Source: Chlamydiia bacterium
Lineage (GTDB): Bacteria; Chlamydiota; Chlamydiia; Chlamydiales; Simkaniaceae
DNA: 24,208 bases
Reading direction: 5' to 3'
Assembly: GCA_020440405.1 (NCBI GenBank)
Contig: JAGROF010000015.1
Location: 1-24,208, forward strand
The translations under genes and the position numbers were made by a program. This document shows, one piece after another, positions 1 to 7,558 of this stretch (within the stretch, counting starts at the first letter, position 1; every line of letters starts with the position of its first letter). The notes under the pieces were generated by a model, which saw only the letters and a program-made list of their open reading frames with translations, was not told the origin of the DNA and did no database searches.

Positions 1-251
1 GCCTCTTCCAACCGACTAAAATTCGAGTGGACAAACGTCACTTTCCCTTCAAAATCTTTTAAGTTTTCCTGCGCCAAGGCTAAGGCATTTTCATCTTGGT
101 CGCAGCCATAATACATTTCGAGTTCGGGATGCGCTTCCAAAAGCGCCTTTGCAAACCCCGCGGCTCCGAGCGTTCCATCGAAAAATGTCTTGAGCTGCTG
201 CCTTTCAAAAATCTCCAAACTCTCTTTGAGCATTACGGGAATGTGCTTCAT
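1..251 (-). CDS. rsmH: 16S rRNA m4C1402 methyltransferase RsmH (MraW), N-terminal part, cut by window edge
   Basis: The first 83 codons of a minus-strand gene are present and the rest lies left of position 1. The protein begins MKHIPVMLKE, followed by a DGTLGAAGFAKALL block (residues about 28-41) and GCDQDENALALAQ. These match the RsmH start, the glycine-rich SAM-binding loop (usually DGTxGxGGHS) and the acidic residue at the end of strand 2. RsmH uses S-adenosylmethionine to N4-methylate C1402 of 16S rRNA in the ribosome P site. Its ATG overlaps the mraZ stop codon as ATGA, the usual mraZ-rsmH coupling at the head of division and cell-wall clusters. The GGHS histidine and serine are replaced by GF and A, a mild deviation. 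The identification is firm; the activity cannot be judged from a fragment. Confidence 0.9.
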   Translation of the reverse strand, partial: MKHIPVMLKESLEIFERQQLKTFFDGTLGAAGFAKALLEAHPELEMYYGCDQDENALALAQENLKDFEGKVTFVHSNFSRLEE

Positions 252-760
252 GTCACAATCTGCTCAAACTCTTCTTGGAGCGTATCGCTCTCTTGATCCT
301 CAAGAAGGGCAAATGCCTCTTCTGTCATCTGTGCTAAACTGTTATCTTCTCCACCCAAAAAACTTTCCAAGTCGTAGGTATATTTCTCTTTGGGCCAGAT
401 CTCAATCTTATTAAGAACCCCTGCAATGACGATTTCGCTTTTGATCCCTGCAGCTTTTTTAAGGACGGGAGGAAGAACCACACGTCCCAACTTGTCACAT
501 GTTGCGTGGTGGAGAGTGGAAAAGAAAAGAGTAAAAAACTTCTGGTATTTGGCAACGTGTTGCTTGGCTTGAAACTTCTTCACAATTTTTTCGATGTCGC
601 TTCTGCGGTAAATTGCAAGAGCTCCTCCCAAACCTAGGGCAATCGTAAACTCCAGCTCTCCGTTTTCCACGAGGCCATAACGCATCTGTTGAGGAAGAAC
701 AAAACGGTTCTTCTCATCAAGCTTCGAATGGGTAGATCCGTTGAAGAAGAAGTTTTTCAT
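248..760 (-). CDS. mraZ: MraZ, transcriptional regulator of the division/cell-wall cluster
   Basis: The protein has 170 residues and two SpoVT/AbrB-like half-domains. The first has FFNGSTHSKLDEKNRFVLPQQMR near residues 5-27. The second has CDKLGRVVLPP near residues 88-98, with the family's D-x-x-GR-x-x-(I/L)P signature. In studied bacteria MraZ binds direct repeats upstream of its own gene and represses the cluster; it may also affect the ribosome methylation step. The protein is longer than the usual 140-150 residues because of an acidic C-terminal tail. The ATG at 760 is preceded on the minus strand by TTTGGAACC, a modest ribosome site. A pair of 10-bp-spaced GTGGA repeats lies 20-35 bases upstream, where an MraZ box would be expected. 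rsmH follows with a 4-base overlap. Confidence 0.93.
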   Translation of the reverse strand: MKNFFFNGSTHSKLDEKNRFVLPQQMRYGLVENGELEFTIALGLGGALAIYRRSDIEKIVKKFQAKQHVAKYQKFFTLFFSTLHHATCDKLGRVVLPPVLKKAAGIKSEIVIAGVLNKIEIWPKEKYTYDLESFLGGEDNSLAQMTEEAFALLEDQESDTLQEEFEQIVT

Positions 761-770
761 GGTTCCAAAT

Positions 771-795
771 CACTAATTTTTCCACTTATTTCCAC
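771..795 (-). promoter_or_regulatory. Candidate MraZ box upstream of mraZ
   Basis: Reading the minus strand from 795, the sequence is GTGGA-AATAA-GTGGA-AAAAT-TAGTG: two exact GTGGA repeats and a degenerate third, each 10 bases apart. Known MraZ boxes are three or four direct repeats, TGGG-like in Proteobacteria and AAAGTG-like in Mollicutes, also one helical turn apart and close to the mraZ start. The match in spacing and position is good, but the last base differs from the proteobacterial box. TGTGGAAA also resembles a variant DnaA box, so DnaA binding is the main alternative. Confidence 0.45.
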
Positions 796-899
796 ATCCT
801 ATCATCGGTTTTGAAAATGAGCAATCATTTTGTCTAAAAACTCTGTCGAAACCTGACGATAAGTTTTATAACCAACTAAAAACAAACAAGAAAAGACTG

Positions 900-917
900 G
901 TGGAAATCTGTGGAAAA
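900..917 (+). promoter_or_regulatory. Candidate operator for the divergent operon: GTGGAAA repeat pair
   Basis: On the plus strand GTGGAAA occurs at 900-906 and 910-916, the same 10-base spacing as the pair upstream of mraZ but pointing the other way. A third GTGGAAA lies at 980-986. TGTGGAAAA (909-917) and TTGTTCACA (919-927) each lie one base from the DnaA box pattern TTATNCACA or its complement. The site may therefore bind MraZ or DnaA. No clear -10/-35 pair could be assigned. Confidence 0.35.
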
Positions 918-956
918 GTTGTTCACACTTTTTGGTTGTACCGAAAAAACACAGAG

Positions 957-1511
957 ATGAGTATAAATAAGGGAAATGCGTGGAAATATCTGATGGTAGA
1001 ACCGAAAACAATTGATAATCTTGGCTTAGAACATTCCGTCCGTTGGGCACAAGACCAAGCTTATCTCGATAAAACCTATACAAAAGAAGCCTCTTTCATC
1101 TCTCTCAGTACAAAGGTGGATGTGGCACACCCTTTTTATAAAGGGGAGTTCGACACCCTTTTTCAAGTAACAAAACGGTTTGCTCCTTGGGCGCTTCTTT
1201 ATCCCCCAATGGGCTACAATTTACAGAAAATGCGCCTCTTCACCTTTCAAGCTGTTCCTTCTCTAGGAACCCATGAGTTTCTCTCTGCCCAAATGCAAAA
1301 AATCCGCGACAAAGTCGAAAACTCGAAACAAGCACGTGCGCAAAGGCGCCAAGAAGGAAAAGGGGCTGAGTTTGCCTGGGAAGATGAGCGAGAAGAAGAG
1401 GAAGAGCTTCGGCAATCCAAAAGCCTCATTGCCCTCCTTGACTACCTCCAAACGATCGATACCCTCATCGCCCAGATCAATTCCCGGCGGAATCAATACT
1501 CAAAAGGATAA
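957..1511 (+). CDS. Conserved chlamydial hypothetical protein (CT273-like by position)
   Basis: This 184-residue soluble protein has no signal peptide or membrane segment. The first two thirds are mixed and aromatic-rich (HPFYKGEFDTLF, FAPWALLYPPMGYN). The last third is a charged helix with an E/R-rich run (DEREEEEELRQ), followed by a predicted coil. It lies between rsmH/mraZ and the TPR gene, the place I remember for C. trachomatis CT273. The start is uncertain. I chose the ATG at 957; an in-frame GTG at 900 would put the operator-like repeats inside the gene, and an ATG at 993 (MVEPKTIDN) is also possible. None has a strong ribosome site. The next gene starts 2 bases after its stop, so the two are almost certainly co-transcribed. 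A role as partner of the TPR chaperone is inferred only from pairing. Confidence 0.75.
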   Translation: MSINKGNAWKYLMVEPKTIDNLGLEHSVRWAQDQAYLDKTYTKEASFISLSTKVDVAHPFYKGEFDTLFQVTKRFAPWALLYPPMGYNLQKMRLFTFQAVPSLGTHEFLSAQMQKIRDKVENSKQARAQRRQEGKGAEFAWEDEREEEEELRQSKSLIALLDYLQTIDTLIAQINSRRNQYSKG

Positions 1512-1513
1512 CC

Positions 1514-1906
1514 ATGACAACAAACTGGATCGAACTTTTAGGATGGAACAAAGATCAAATTGAAGATATCCGCTTTGCAGGCTATTCCTTTATCAAGCAA
1601 GGACAGTATGAACACGCACTCAAATTTTTTGAAGTCCTTGCTATCCTTCCTGAAGAAAACACCTACGACCTCCAAACCCTCGGAGCGATTTACCTTCAAG
1701 TCGGAAATAACCTTTCGGCTCTGAACTATCTTGAAAAAGCTCTCGCCTTAGACCCTAAGCACGAACCGACCTTGCTTAACCGCGCCAAAGCCCTCTTCCT
1801 CCTGGGCTACAAAAGGCAGGGGCTGACCCAAGCCTCACAACTCGAGCGCAGCTCTGACACCCTCATTGCCGACCAAGCCCGCGCCCTCACCCTTGCTTAT
1901 AGTTAG
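1514..1906 (+). CDS. Small TPR protein, SycD/LcrH-like (CT274-like)
   Basis: The protein has 130 residues made almost entirely of three TPR helical hairpins, at about residues 18-51 (GYSFIKQGQYEHALKFFE), 52-85 (LGAIYLQVGNNLSALNYLEKALALDP) and 86-119. The consensus G, A, Y and P positions are clear in the first two. This size and layout match class II type III secretion chaperones such as SycD/LcrH, which hold hydrophobic secreted proteins in the cytoplasm. General TPR scaffolds of this size also exist. An AAAAGGA ribosome site lies 5 bases before the ATG. It follows the 957-1511 gene directly, and its last 20 bases overlap the end of the convergent gene 1887-2723. Gene order matches C. trachomatis CT274 as I recall it. 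The chaperone role is an inference. Confidence 0.8.
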   Translation: MTTNWIELLGWNKDQIEDIRFAGYSFIKQGQYEHALKFFEVLAILPEENTYDLQTLGAIYLQVGNNLSALNYLEKALALDPKHEPTLLNRAKALFLLGYKRQGLTQASQLERSSDTLIADQARALTLAYS

Positions 1907-2723
1907 GAATGTCGAACGTATCTGATGTAATCTCAATGAAACGCTCAAGTGTTTCTGGGCGATCGAAAAACCTTTTTATTTCTGCTCTAAGCCTGAGCCA
2001 TATGTCCTCATTAAGAGCAGCAAACGCCTCTTCTGCTTCTGTGATGATCTCTCCAGATACAGGCATCGTTTCATCACGCAAAGGAAGGAGATATTTTAAG
2101 ATGTCTTCACGCACGTTACAGTCTTTGATTACCCCATATACCGTTGTCTTAAAGAAGGGGTCTGCTGATTTCAGGCAGAATGCTTTGATAGACTGCATCA
2201 ACTCCTTTTCTAATTCTTCAAGAGGACAACCCCCTCGACTCCAAGCAGATTCGCAAGCTTTTAGGTCTGCTTTGATCTCCCCTCTTTTTATATAGTGGGT
2301 CAAAATAGCTTCTTGAGTTTGCAGAAGCTGTTTCCAACTTTTAGGGTCTTGATAATCATTTAAACTATAAATTCCGAGTGCAAGAAAAAGACCGAGCTTT
2401 GTCAATGTTTCGCTATGGCTCAAGTAATACCGAATATTCTCCACTCTCTTCTCTGCTACCTTTGAAGCGTATGCTTGTGGATAGACATCGATAAGTTTTT
2501 GCGTTGCTTCGCAATAAGTTTCGAGAATCTCCTTCAGAGATTTTCCCCCCTCATAAAAATACTCTGCTGTTTTGGGATGGGAAACGTAAAACTGAAACAC
2601 CTTTTGATTGAGTTTTTGTCCCTTAGGGCTTTTGAATAATGCTTTGAAATCAACTTGGGCGGCCAGCCCCCCAAACAAGGCATTTGCAAAGAAACAGACT
2701 CCAAAAAAGATGTATTTTTTCAT
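1887..2723 (-). CDS. Secreted or periplasmic protein of unknown function
   Basis: I do not recognise this 278-residue protein. It begins MKKYIFFGVCFFANALFGGLAAQ, a good Sec signal peptide (two lysines, hydrophobic core, likely cleavage after LAA at residue 22). There is no lipobox. The rest looks mainly helical and highly charged, with five cysteines after the signal (for example CEATQK, CESAW, GGCPLE, FCLKS, DCNVRE) that could form disulfides in the periplasm. A GAGG ribosome site lies 7 bases before the ATG. The gene is divergent from 2837-4324 across a 113-base AT-rich gap and converges on the TPR gene with a 20-base overlap. It begins the block that interrupts the Chlamydia-like gene order. 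Confidence 0.8.
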   Translation of the reverse strand: MKKYIFFGVCFFANALFGGLAAQVDFKALFKSPKGQKLNQKVFQFYVSHPKTAEYFYEGGKSLKEILETYCEATQKLIDVYPQAYASKVAEKRVENIRYYLSHSETLTKLGLFLALGIYSLNDYQDPKSWKQLLQTQEAILTHYIKRGEIKADLKACESAWSRGGCPLEELEKELMQSIKAFCLKSADPFFKTTVYGVIKDCNVREDILKYLLPLRDETMPVSGEIITEAEEAFAALNEDIWLRLRAEIKRFFDRPETLERFIEITSDTFDIPNYKQG

Positions 2724-2836
2724 AGATTACCTCAAATTTTTAAGCAGATCGAGTATATTGCTTAATCAATTTGATTGACAGAAACTTTTTCTTTCCCAAT
2801 CCTAACTGAGCATTTTATAGAATATGGAGAAATAGA

Positions 2837-4324
2837 ATGACATCCATTGAAGCCGTTGGCGAAGCCCCCATCCTAAACAGTGAGGTATTTGCTCCCCCTG
2901 AGTCCACCAATGAGTGTCCATCAGTCCCTCATAGCTTAGATAGCTCACCCGGAATGGCACGTTTGCAGGAGCACGAAGCCTTCTTACGCGCATCGCTTCC
3001 CAATCTGCGCGCTCTTGATCAAAAACCTCCCCTTAAAATGCACTTAGAAAAAGTCCTCCACTTTATTGCAAACATTGAGTATTCCTTTGAACGTGATTCT
3101 CTCTACCTCACCTGTATTGAAATGATCGCTCCTTATCAACCTACCCTCGTTGAAGAACTCGTCGATAAAATTGAAGATTCCAAAACTCAATTGAAAGGAC
3201 TAATTCTCCTCGCAAAATATCAGGAAGCGGAACAAGCAAAACGCACCCTTCAAAAATGTCCTGCACTCTTTGCCCCCTTCTCCTCAGGGGATTTTTTCGA
3301 ATGGATAGACAAGCACTTTGAAAAGCACTCTCCCCTCTTAAATCCTTTTTACTATCAGCTTCACGAACACATTCGCCATTCCATGCGATACTACCCTGCT
3401 TTTGATCGTCTTTTATGTTTAGCTCAAGTTGAACTGCGTTTAGGGGCTGTGAACTATCAAGAAACGATTGAAAAAGCCCACCAAGCTGCAGCCCAAAGCA
3501 CATCGACAATTTACCCAGAGCAATACCTTATGCTTTTAGAGTGCGAAGCTCAAGCCGAAAGCCCCTACTGTCATGAAACCCTTTCCCATCTTCTCGACAT
3601 CTCTGTTAATCACTGGAACGCTGGGGATCTATTGGGACGGCTCCTTCAGCTCTCTGCTTCCTATCCGATTCTTAAGCCTTCTTTTGAAATGGTCTTAGAC
3701 CAAGCTTCTCAAGTAAATAGAGATTACACCCTATTTAGGATCATTACCTACATCGCTCCCTATGACCTTCAAGCCGCAGAAAAGTTTATGGAGAAAATGA
3801 ATTATCAGCATCGAGCTCTAACCGTCTTAAACTTGGAAAAATTCCTGAAAAATCCCCCTCTCAACCCTCTAGAATTGCAGGAATTCCTCAATGAACAACT
3901 GTCCGTTCCAGTGCTTTCTCTGATTTCCGAACGCTTTGGCCCAGAAACAACCCTTTCTATGATAGATCGTGCTATTGAAGCCATGCGTCCCCAATCCGAT
4001 GAAACCATTAATCAAGAAGTCAAATTCGGGAAAGAGGTATTCACACACTATTTAGCAAGTGCCTTTGGAGTGGATCATTCTTATCCCTCTTCTTCTTTTC
4101 CTAGACCTGGTGAGCATGCAAAGGTTTTATCGATAGATCCGTTCTATTTTGAGGATTTTGTCTTTCCTCTGTGCAAATGGGGACATCCATCGGGAGAGGC
4201 TTTACTTTCCCATATGTACGAGACATACGATGATGAAGGCTATAAAGCTGAATCGATGGTGAAAGCTGAGCTTCAGCTCAGAATTAATCAGTGGAATGCG
4301 TCACATGGCGACGGTCCCGTTTAA
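2837..4324 (+). CDS. Helical-repeat (alpha-solenoid) protein of unknown function
   Basis: This 495-residue protein has no signal peptide or membrane span. After a Ser/Pro-rich, probably disordered N-terminus (residues 1-40) it is helical. Residues 85-114 and 294-323 align without gaps: both have RD near the start, an IAPY motif in the middle (97-100 and 306-309) and an acidic helix after it. Similar but weaker units appear near 181-220 and 257-293. This suggests TPR/SEL1-like hairpins of about 40 residues. Such repeat proteins are common among host-interacting proteins of chlamydiae, but no effector signal can be proved here. A GGAGA ribosome site lies 7 bases before the ATG, and TTGACA at 2775-2780 lacks a convincing -10. 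Its last 41 bases overlap the convergent glycosyltransferase gene. Confidence 0.8.
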   Translation: MTSIEAVGEAPILNSEVFAPPESTNECPSVPHSLDSSPGMARLQEHEAFLRASLPNLRALDQKPPLKMHLEKVLHFIANIEYSFERDSLYLTCIEMIAPYQPTLVEELVDKIEDSKTQLKGLILLAKYQEAEQAKRTLQKCPALFAPFSSGDFFEWIDKHFEKHSPLLNPFYYQLHEHIRHSMRYYPAFDRLLCLAQVELRLGAVNYQETIEKAHQAAAQSTSTIYPEQYLMLLECEAQAESPYCHETLSHLLDISVNHWNAGDLLGRLLQLSASYPILKPSFEMVLDQASQVNRDYTLFRIITYIAPYDLQAAEKFMEKMNYQHRALTVLNLEKFLKNPPLNPLELQEFLNEQLSVPVLSLISERFGPETTLSMIDRAIEAMRPQSDETINQEVKFGKEVFTHYLASAFGVDHSYPSSSFPRPGEHAKVLSIDPFYFEDFVFPLCKWGHPSGEALLSHMYETYDDEGYKAESMVKAELQLRINQWNASHGDGPV

Positions 4325-5987
4325 TCAGTGGAATTTCTCCCTTTTCCACCTCTTCGAGTTCGCAGGTGAGCGAAGGAAGATCGATTTTGTAACCCTCGAT
4401 AAATTTGTGGCCCCATTCTTTTTTCTGAGAAAGAGAAGCGTCTAAAGGGAAAGCGAGAGGAAGGACCCGTTTTTCCTCATAAAAAAGGGCAACCGCTGCG
4501 GGCGCCAGTTTCCGTTCCCACAATTTAAAAAAGGCAGGAAGAGTATCAATCCCTTCAAGGGAGTCAAATAGAGACTTCCGACAGAGGGTCGCAGAAAAAG
4601 GACGGTGCGCCCCATCTTCCCCCAGTTGATAAGCATAAATTCCCTGAGAAATGGGGATCGCATGGGGAAGTGCTTTTTTTTCTTCCACTTCATGAAAAAG
4701 GAAAAAGTGGTCGGCATGGACTTTTTCTAAGGCAGCAATGCAGTCGTGAAAACGGATAGGCTCTTCTAAAATCATGTGATCCTCACTCATGACAACGTAG
4801 GGAGACGCATGAAGTCGACTCTCCAAGACTTTGGTCAAAAGGGTGGCATAATCATTTCCCGGATAGTCACACACATTTAAAAACTGTACGGTATGGAATT
4901 CATTCTGCAGATTTAAATAGGCTCGCTGGAACTCTTGGTCACTTCCTTGATAGAGCACATACACATCATTGATGTCCCGCCCTTTTGAAAACAGTGATTC
5001 CAAACAGGCATATAAATGCAGGGGACGGTCGGTTGAAAAGAGAATAACGTCCGCTTTATACCGATGAAAACTTGGGCTCACTCCAGAAAGCTTCAGTTGG
5101 GATAGAGGAGAAAGGTTTGGAAGTGAGCGCAAATGAGATTCAACAGCTGCCACTTTTTGCAAATGCATTTGATGGTCTACCACAGAATGCGATGCATTGA
5201 TAACATAGCTCACTTCATTCATGAAGAGGACGTGCTCAGGCCCCATCTCTATCAAGGGAAGTGTCACGGCTAAGGCATAACAGTCATCAATAAACTCTCC
5301 TTGATAGAGCAAGTCTTGCAACTTCACAGCTTGAAAAAATCCGGCATAAAAAGTCACTAAAGGAAAAAGGGTTTCTCCTGGGCTTTCTCGCAGCTTTTGA
5401 TGCATGAGCATTGTGTCAGAAAAAGGCTTGCCCACAATCTTTTGATAGTTGGGGTGAAAAATGGCACGGGAATGGGTCATCCATACTTCCGGGTTCGCAT
5501 AGGCACAGTTGAGGTGATCAAAAACATTTTCATGGGAAAGCCAATCTTTCCCCTCGATAAGGGTCACGACATCATGAGGATCTAAATGCCCAAGCACTTC
5601 ATAAAGCACCTCTAAACGGGGACGGCGTGTTTCATAACGGATCAACTCTAAAGGTTTCTCTCGATTTTTTGCATACGCTTCCCCTCTTTCATAGGTGCCA
5701 TCCGTCGATCCATTATCAATTAAAATGAAGCGCGTATGAGGATAGGTTTGATTAAAAAGGGAATCAAGGCAGCGCTGAATGTCTTCTGCATGATTTTCTG
5801 CAAGAACGACTGCAACAACCATTTGATCTTCTAAAATGGGATGCACCGTTCCTAAACGTGTTTGCAATGACGTTTCTTCTTGTAGGCGCGGCGTTATTTT
5901 TTCAATCACACCGAAATGATTCTTTAGTCCATAATAAGTGGATACTAAAACAGCGATCAAGAAGATAAAAACAAAACCCTTTTTCAT
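4284..5987 (-). CDS. Membrane-anchored protein with two glycosyltransferase-like (GT-A) domains
   Basis: The protein has 567 residues. It starts MKKGFVFIFLIAVLVSTYYG, a single N-terminal membrane anchor or uncleaved signal. Residues about 55-260 form a family 2 glycosyltransferase domain: VVAVVLAENHAEDIQRCLDS, then the nucleotide-sugar motif DNGSTDGT (91-98). The expected DxD metal site reads EGKD (145-148) and is therefore altered. A second GT-A-like fold begins near residue 312 (ADVILFSTDRPLHLYACLES) and has SEDH at 401-404 in the place of a DxD. Sugar donor and acceptor cannot be read from the sequence. The N-terminal hydrophobic segment could place the domains outside the cytoplasm, which would be unusual for nucleotide-sugar use. 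An AGAGAGG ribosome site precedes the ATG. The gene is divergent from dnaA. Confidence 0.8.
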   Translation of the reverse strand: MKKGFVFIFLIAVLVSTYYGLKNHFGVIEKITPRLQEETSLQTRLGTVHPILEDQMVVAVVLAENHAEDIQRCLDSLFNQTYPHTRFILIDNGSTDGTYERGEAYAKNREKPLELIRYETRRPRLEVLYEVLGHLDPHDVVTLIEGKDWLSHENVFDHLNCAYANPEVWMTHSRAIFHPNYQKIVGKPFSDTMLMHQKLRESPGETLFPLVTFYAGFFQAVKLQDLLYQGEFIDDCYALAVTLPLIEMGPEHVLFMNEVSYVINASHSVVDHQMHLQKVAAVESHLRSLPNLSPLSQLKLSGVSPSFHRYKADVILFSTDRPLHLYACLESLFSKGRDINDVYVLYQGSDQEFQRAYLNLQNEFHTVQFLNVCDYPGNDYATLLTKVLESRLHASPYVVMSEDHMILEEPIRFHDCIAALEKVHADHFFLFHEVEEKKALPHAIPISQGIYAYQLGEDGAHRPFSATLCRKSLFDSLEGIDTLPAFFKLWERKLAPAAVALFYEEKRVLPLAFPLDASLSQKKEWGHKFIEGYKIDLPSLTCELEEVEKGEIPLIKRDRRHVTHSTD

Positions 5988-6072
5988 AAAACCTCTCTAA
6001 TTGGAAAAACTATATTGCGTGGACGAGCGTTTTTTGGCAATCTAATCAGTGTTTTAGTTGTTATTTTATCTT

Positions 6073-6110
6073 TCTTTTTTTTCAGTCTTAGACTCTTAGA
6101 AAAAAAAGGA
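6073..6110. repeat. A/T-tract inverted repeat in the dnaA upstream region
   Basis: A run of eight T (6075-6082) and a run of eight A (6100-6107) face each other around CAGTCTTAGACTCTTAG, with C/G pairs at both run edges. It could form a weak AT stem or a bent A-tract in the 236-base gap between the glycosyltransferase start (5987) and dnaA (6224). The rest of that gap is AT-rich and shows no ORF; the only other signals are the DnaA-box-like sites near its right end. Confidence 0.35.
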
Positions 6111-6188
6111 AGGGAAGCGCAGAAAACTCCTTGCTGAAAGAGTGGGATGGTGATAGTGTTACGCCGAAAAAAATACGAGTCTTTTAAT

Positions 6189-6208
6189 TGTGGAAAAAAT
6201 GTCGATAA
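6189..6208 (+). promoter_or_regulatory. Two DnaA-box-like 9-mers before dnaA
   Basis: TGTGGAAAA (6189-6197) and TGTCGATAA (6200-6208) each differ by one base from TGTGGATAA, the complement of the consensus DnaA box. They lie 11 bases apart in the same orientation, ending 15 bases before the dnaA start codon. Binding of DnaA to its own promoter is well known in several bacteria. Two boxes are too few to call an origin of replication. Confidence 0.4.
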
Positions 6209-6223
6209 CTTGCGGAGTTGCTA

Positions 6224-7558
6224 ATGGCTCTTGAAACACAAGAAGAACCCTGGTCAGAGTTTATCTCTTTTATGCAAAACCGATGCACACGTGCAGAGTT
6301 TGAAAACTGGATTGCTCCAGTGAAATGTGTGCAAACATCTGACCCCATCACATTAGAAGTGCCTAACGTGTTTGTCCAACAATACCTTCTTGATAACTAT
6401 GAAGAAGCTTTAGCCAGCTTCTTTCCCAAAGATGCCAAAGGAAAACCCCTGATTACCTTTCTCATCAAAGAAGGAGAAAAAAGAAGGGAAACCCCAAAAC
6501 CCCTCCCCAAACCGAAAAAGAAATCAGAGTTTGAACACGCTCTTGCGTTTAATCTTTCCTACACCTTCGAAAACTTCATTGAGGGTCCCTCGAATCAGTT
6601 CATTAAGTCTGCAGCGCTAGGTGTCGCGGCGCGCCCCGGAAAATCCTACAATCCTCTTTTCATTCATGGGGGTGTGGGTCTGGGAAAAACGCACCTTTTA
6701 CATGGAATTGGACATTACATCCAAAGCCACCATAAAAAACTTCGGATTCAATGCATCACAACTGAAGCATTTATTAATGAACTTGTCTTTCACTTAAGAA
6801 ATAAATCGGTTGATAAGATGAAACGATACTTCCGCAACCTGGATGTTCTTCTTGTTGACGATATTCAATTCTTGCAAAACCGCCTCAACTTTGAAGAGGA
6901 GTTTTGCAATATGTTTGAAGCACTGATCAATCAAAATAAACAGATTGTCATCACCAGTGATAAACCTCCTGGACAACTTCAGCTCTCCGAGCGGATCATT
7001 GCCCGGATGGAATGGGGGCTTGTTGCCCATATTGGAACCCCTGATCTTGAAACCCGCGTGGCGATCCTCCAACACAAAGCAGAACAAACTGGCCTCCACC
7101 TCCCGAGTCAAATCGCCTTCTACATCGCCGAGCATATTTACAATAATGTCCGGCAGCTCGAAGGCGCGATCAACCGCCTGGATGCCTACTGCCGCTTGAT
7201 GCACCTCACCCCCTCTCAAGAGGTTGTGGACTCTACTCTGAGTGAAATGTTTCAAGCTCCTGTCCGCTCCAAGATCTCTGTCGATCGGATCCTGCACAGC
7301 GTGGCCTCTATGTTTAATGTCCGAGAAAGTGATCTGCGTGGAACCTCACGCGCGAAAGACGTGGCATACCCCCGACAAATTGCCATGTACCTTGCAAAAG
7401 AACTACTCGGGGAATCCCTCATTAAAATTGCGTCTTCATTTGGCGGAAAAACCCACTCAACACTCCTCCATGCCTGGAAAAAAATCTCCCAGCAGCTCGA
7501 GAGTGATGAAGTGCTCCGCCGCCAAATTCAAATGACGCGGCAAAACATCGAAGCCTAG
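6224..7558 (+). CDS. dnaA: Chromosomal replication initiator DnaA (DnaA_2-type by gene order)
   Basis: The protein has 444 residues from the ATG at 6224, which has GGAG 7 bases upstream; a TTG at 6218 is in frame but has no ribosome site of its own. Domain I covers residues 1-80, then a short basic, proline-rich linker (about 87-100). The AAA+ domain has Walker [10 protein letters not shown] (149-157), Walker B LLVDDIQF (D212, D213) and sensor I ITSDKPP. Domain IV carries the DNA-reading helix-turn-helix. DnaA binds ATP, assembles on DnaA boxes and opens the origin. The recognition motif reads [11 protein letters not shown] (407-417), where most bacteria have GGRDHTTVLHA, so the Asp that contacts the box is Thr. 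Chlamydiae usually carry two dnaA copies; this one is in the CT275 position. It shares a CTAG stop overlap with the convergent next gene. Confidence 0.95.
   Translation: MALETQEEPWSEFISFMQNRCTRAEFENWIAPVKCVQTSDPITLEVPNVFVQQYLLDNYEEALASFFPKDAKGKPLITFLIKEGEKRRETPKPLPKPKKKSEFEHALAFNLSYTFENFIEGPSNQFIKSAALGVAARPGKSYNPLFIHGGVGLGKTHLLHGIGHYIQSHHKKLRIQCITTEAFINELVFHLRNKSVDKMKRYFRNLDVLLVDDIQFLQNRLNFEEEFCNMFEALINQNKQIVITSDKPPGQLQLSERIIARMEWGLVAHIGTPDLETRVAILQHKAEQTGLHLPSQIAFYIAEHIYNNVRQLEGAINRLDAYCRLMHLTPSQEVVDSTLSEMFQAPVRSKISVDRILHSVASMFNVRESDLRGTSRAKDVAYPRQIAMYLAKELLGESLIKIASSFGGKTHSTLLHAWKKISQQLESDEVLRRQIQMTRQNIEA

Noticed and set aside
900..956. GTG start at 900 for the CT273-like gene, adding 19 residues
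   Set aside because: The added stretch would cover the paired GTGGAAA repeats, lacks a ribosome site, and leaves almost no room for the divergent promoters. The ATG at 957 is used instead, with doubt noted.
761..956. Origin of replication suggested by DnaA-box-like 9-mers
   Set aside because: Only two or three near-matches exist, no clear AT-rich unwinding block is attached, and the 10-base spacing better fits an MraZ box. Chlamydial dnaA genes also do not mark the origin, as far as I recall.
6073..6110. Intrinsic terminator from the T-run/A-run inverted repeat
   Set aside because: The stem is only A:T pairs and no gene ends there; both neighbours start from this gap, so a terminator is not expected.
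6794..7297. Minus-strand open frame of 167 residues inside dnaA
   Set aside because: It is fully covered by conserved DnaA sequence on the other strand and has no ribosome site or family match.
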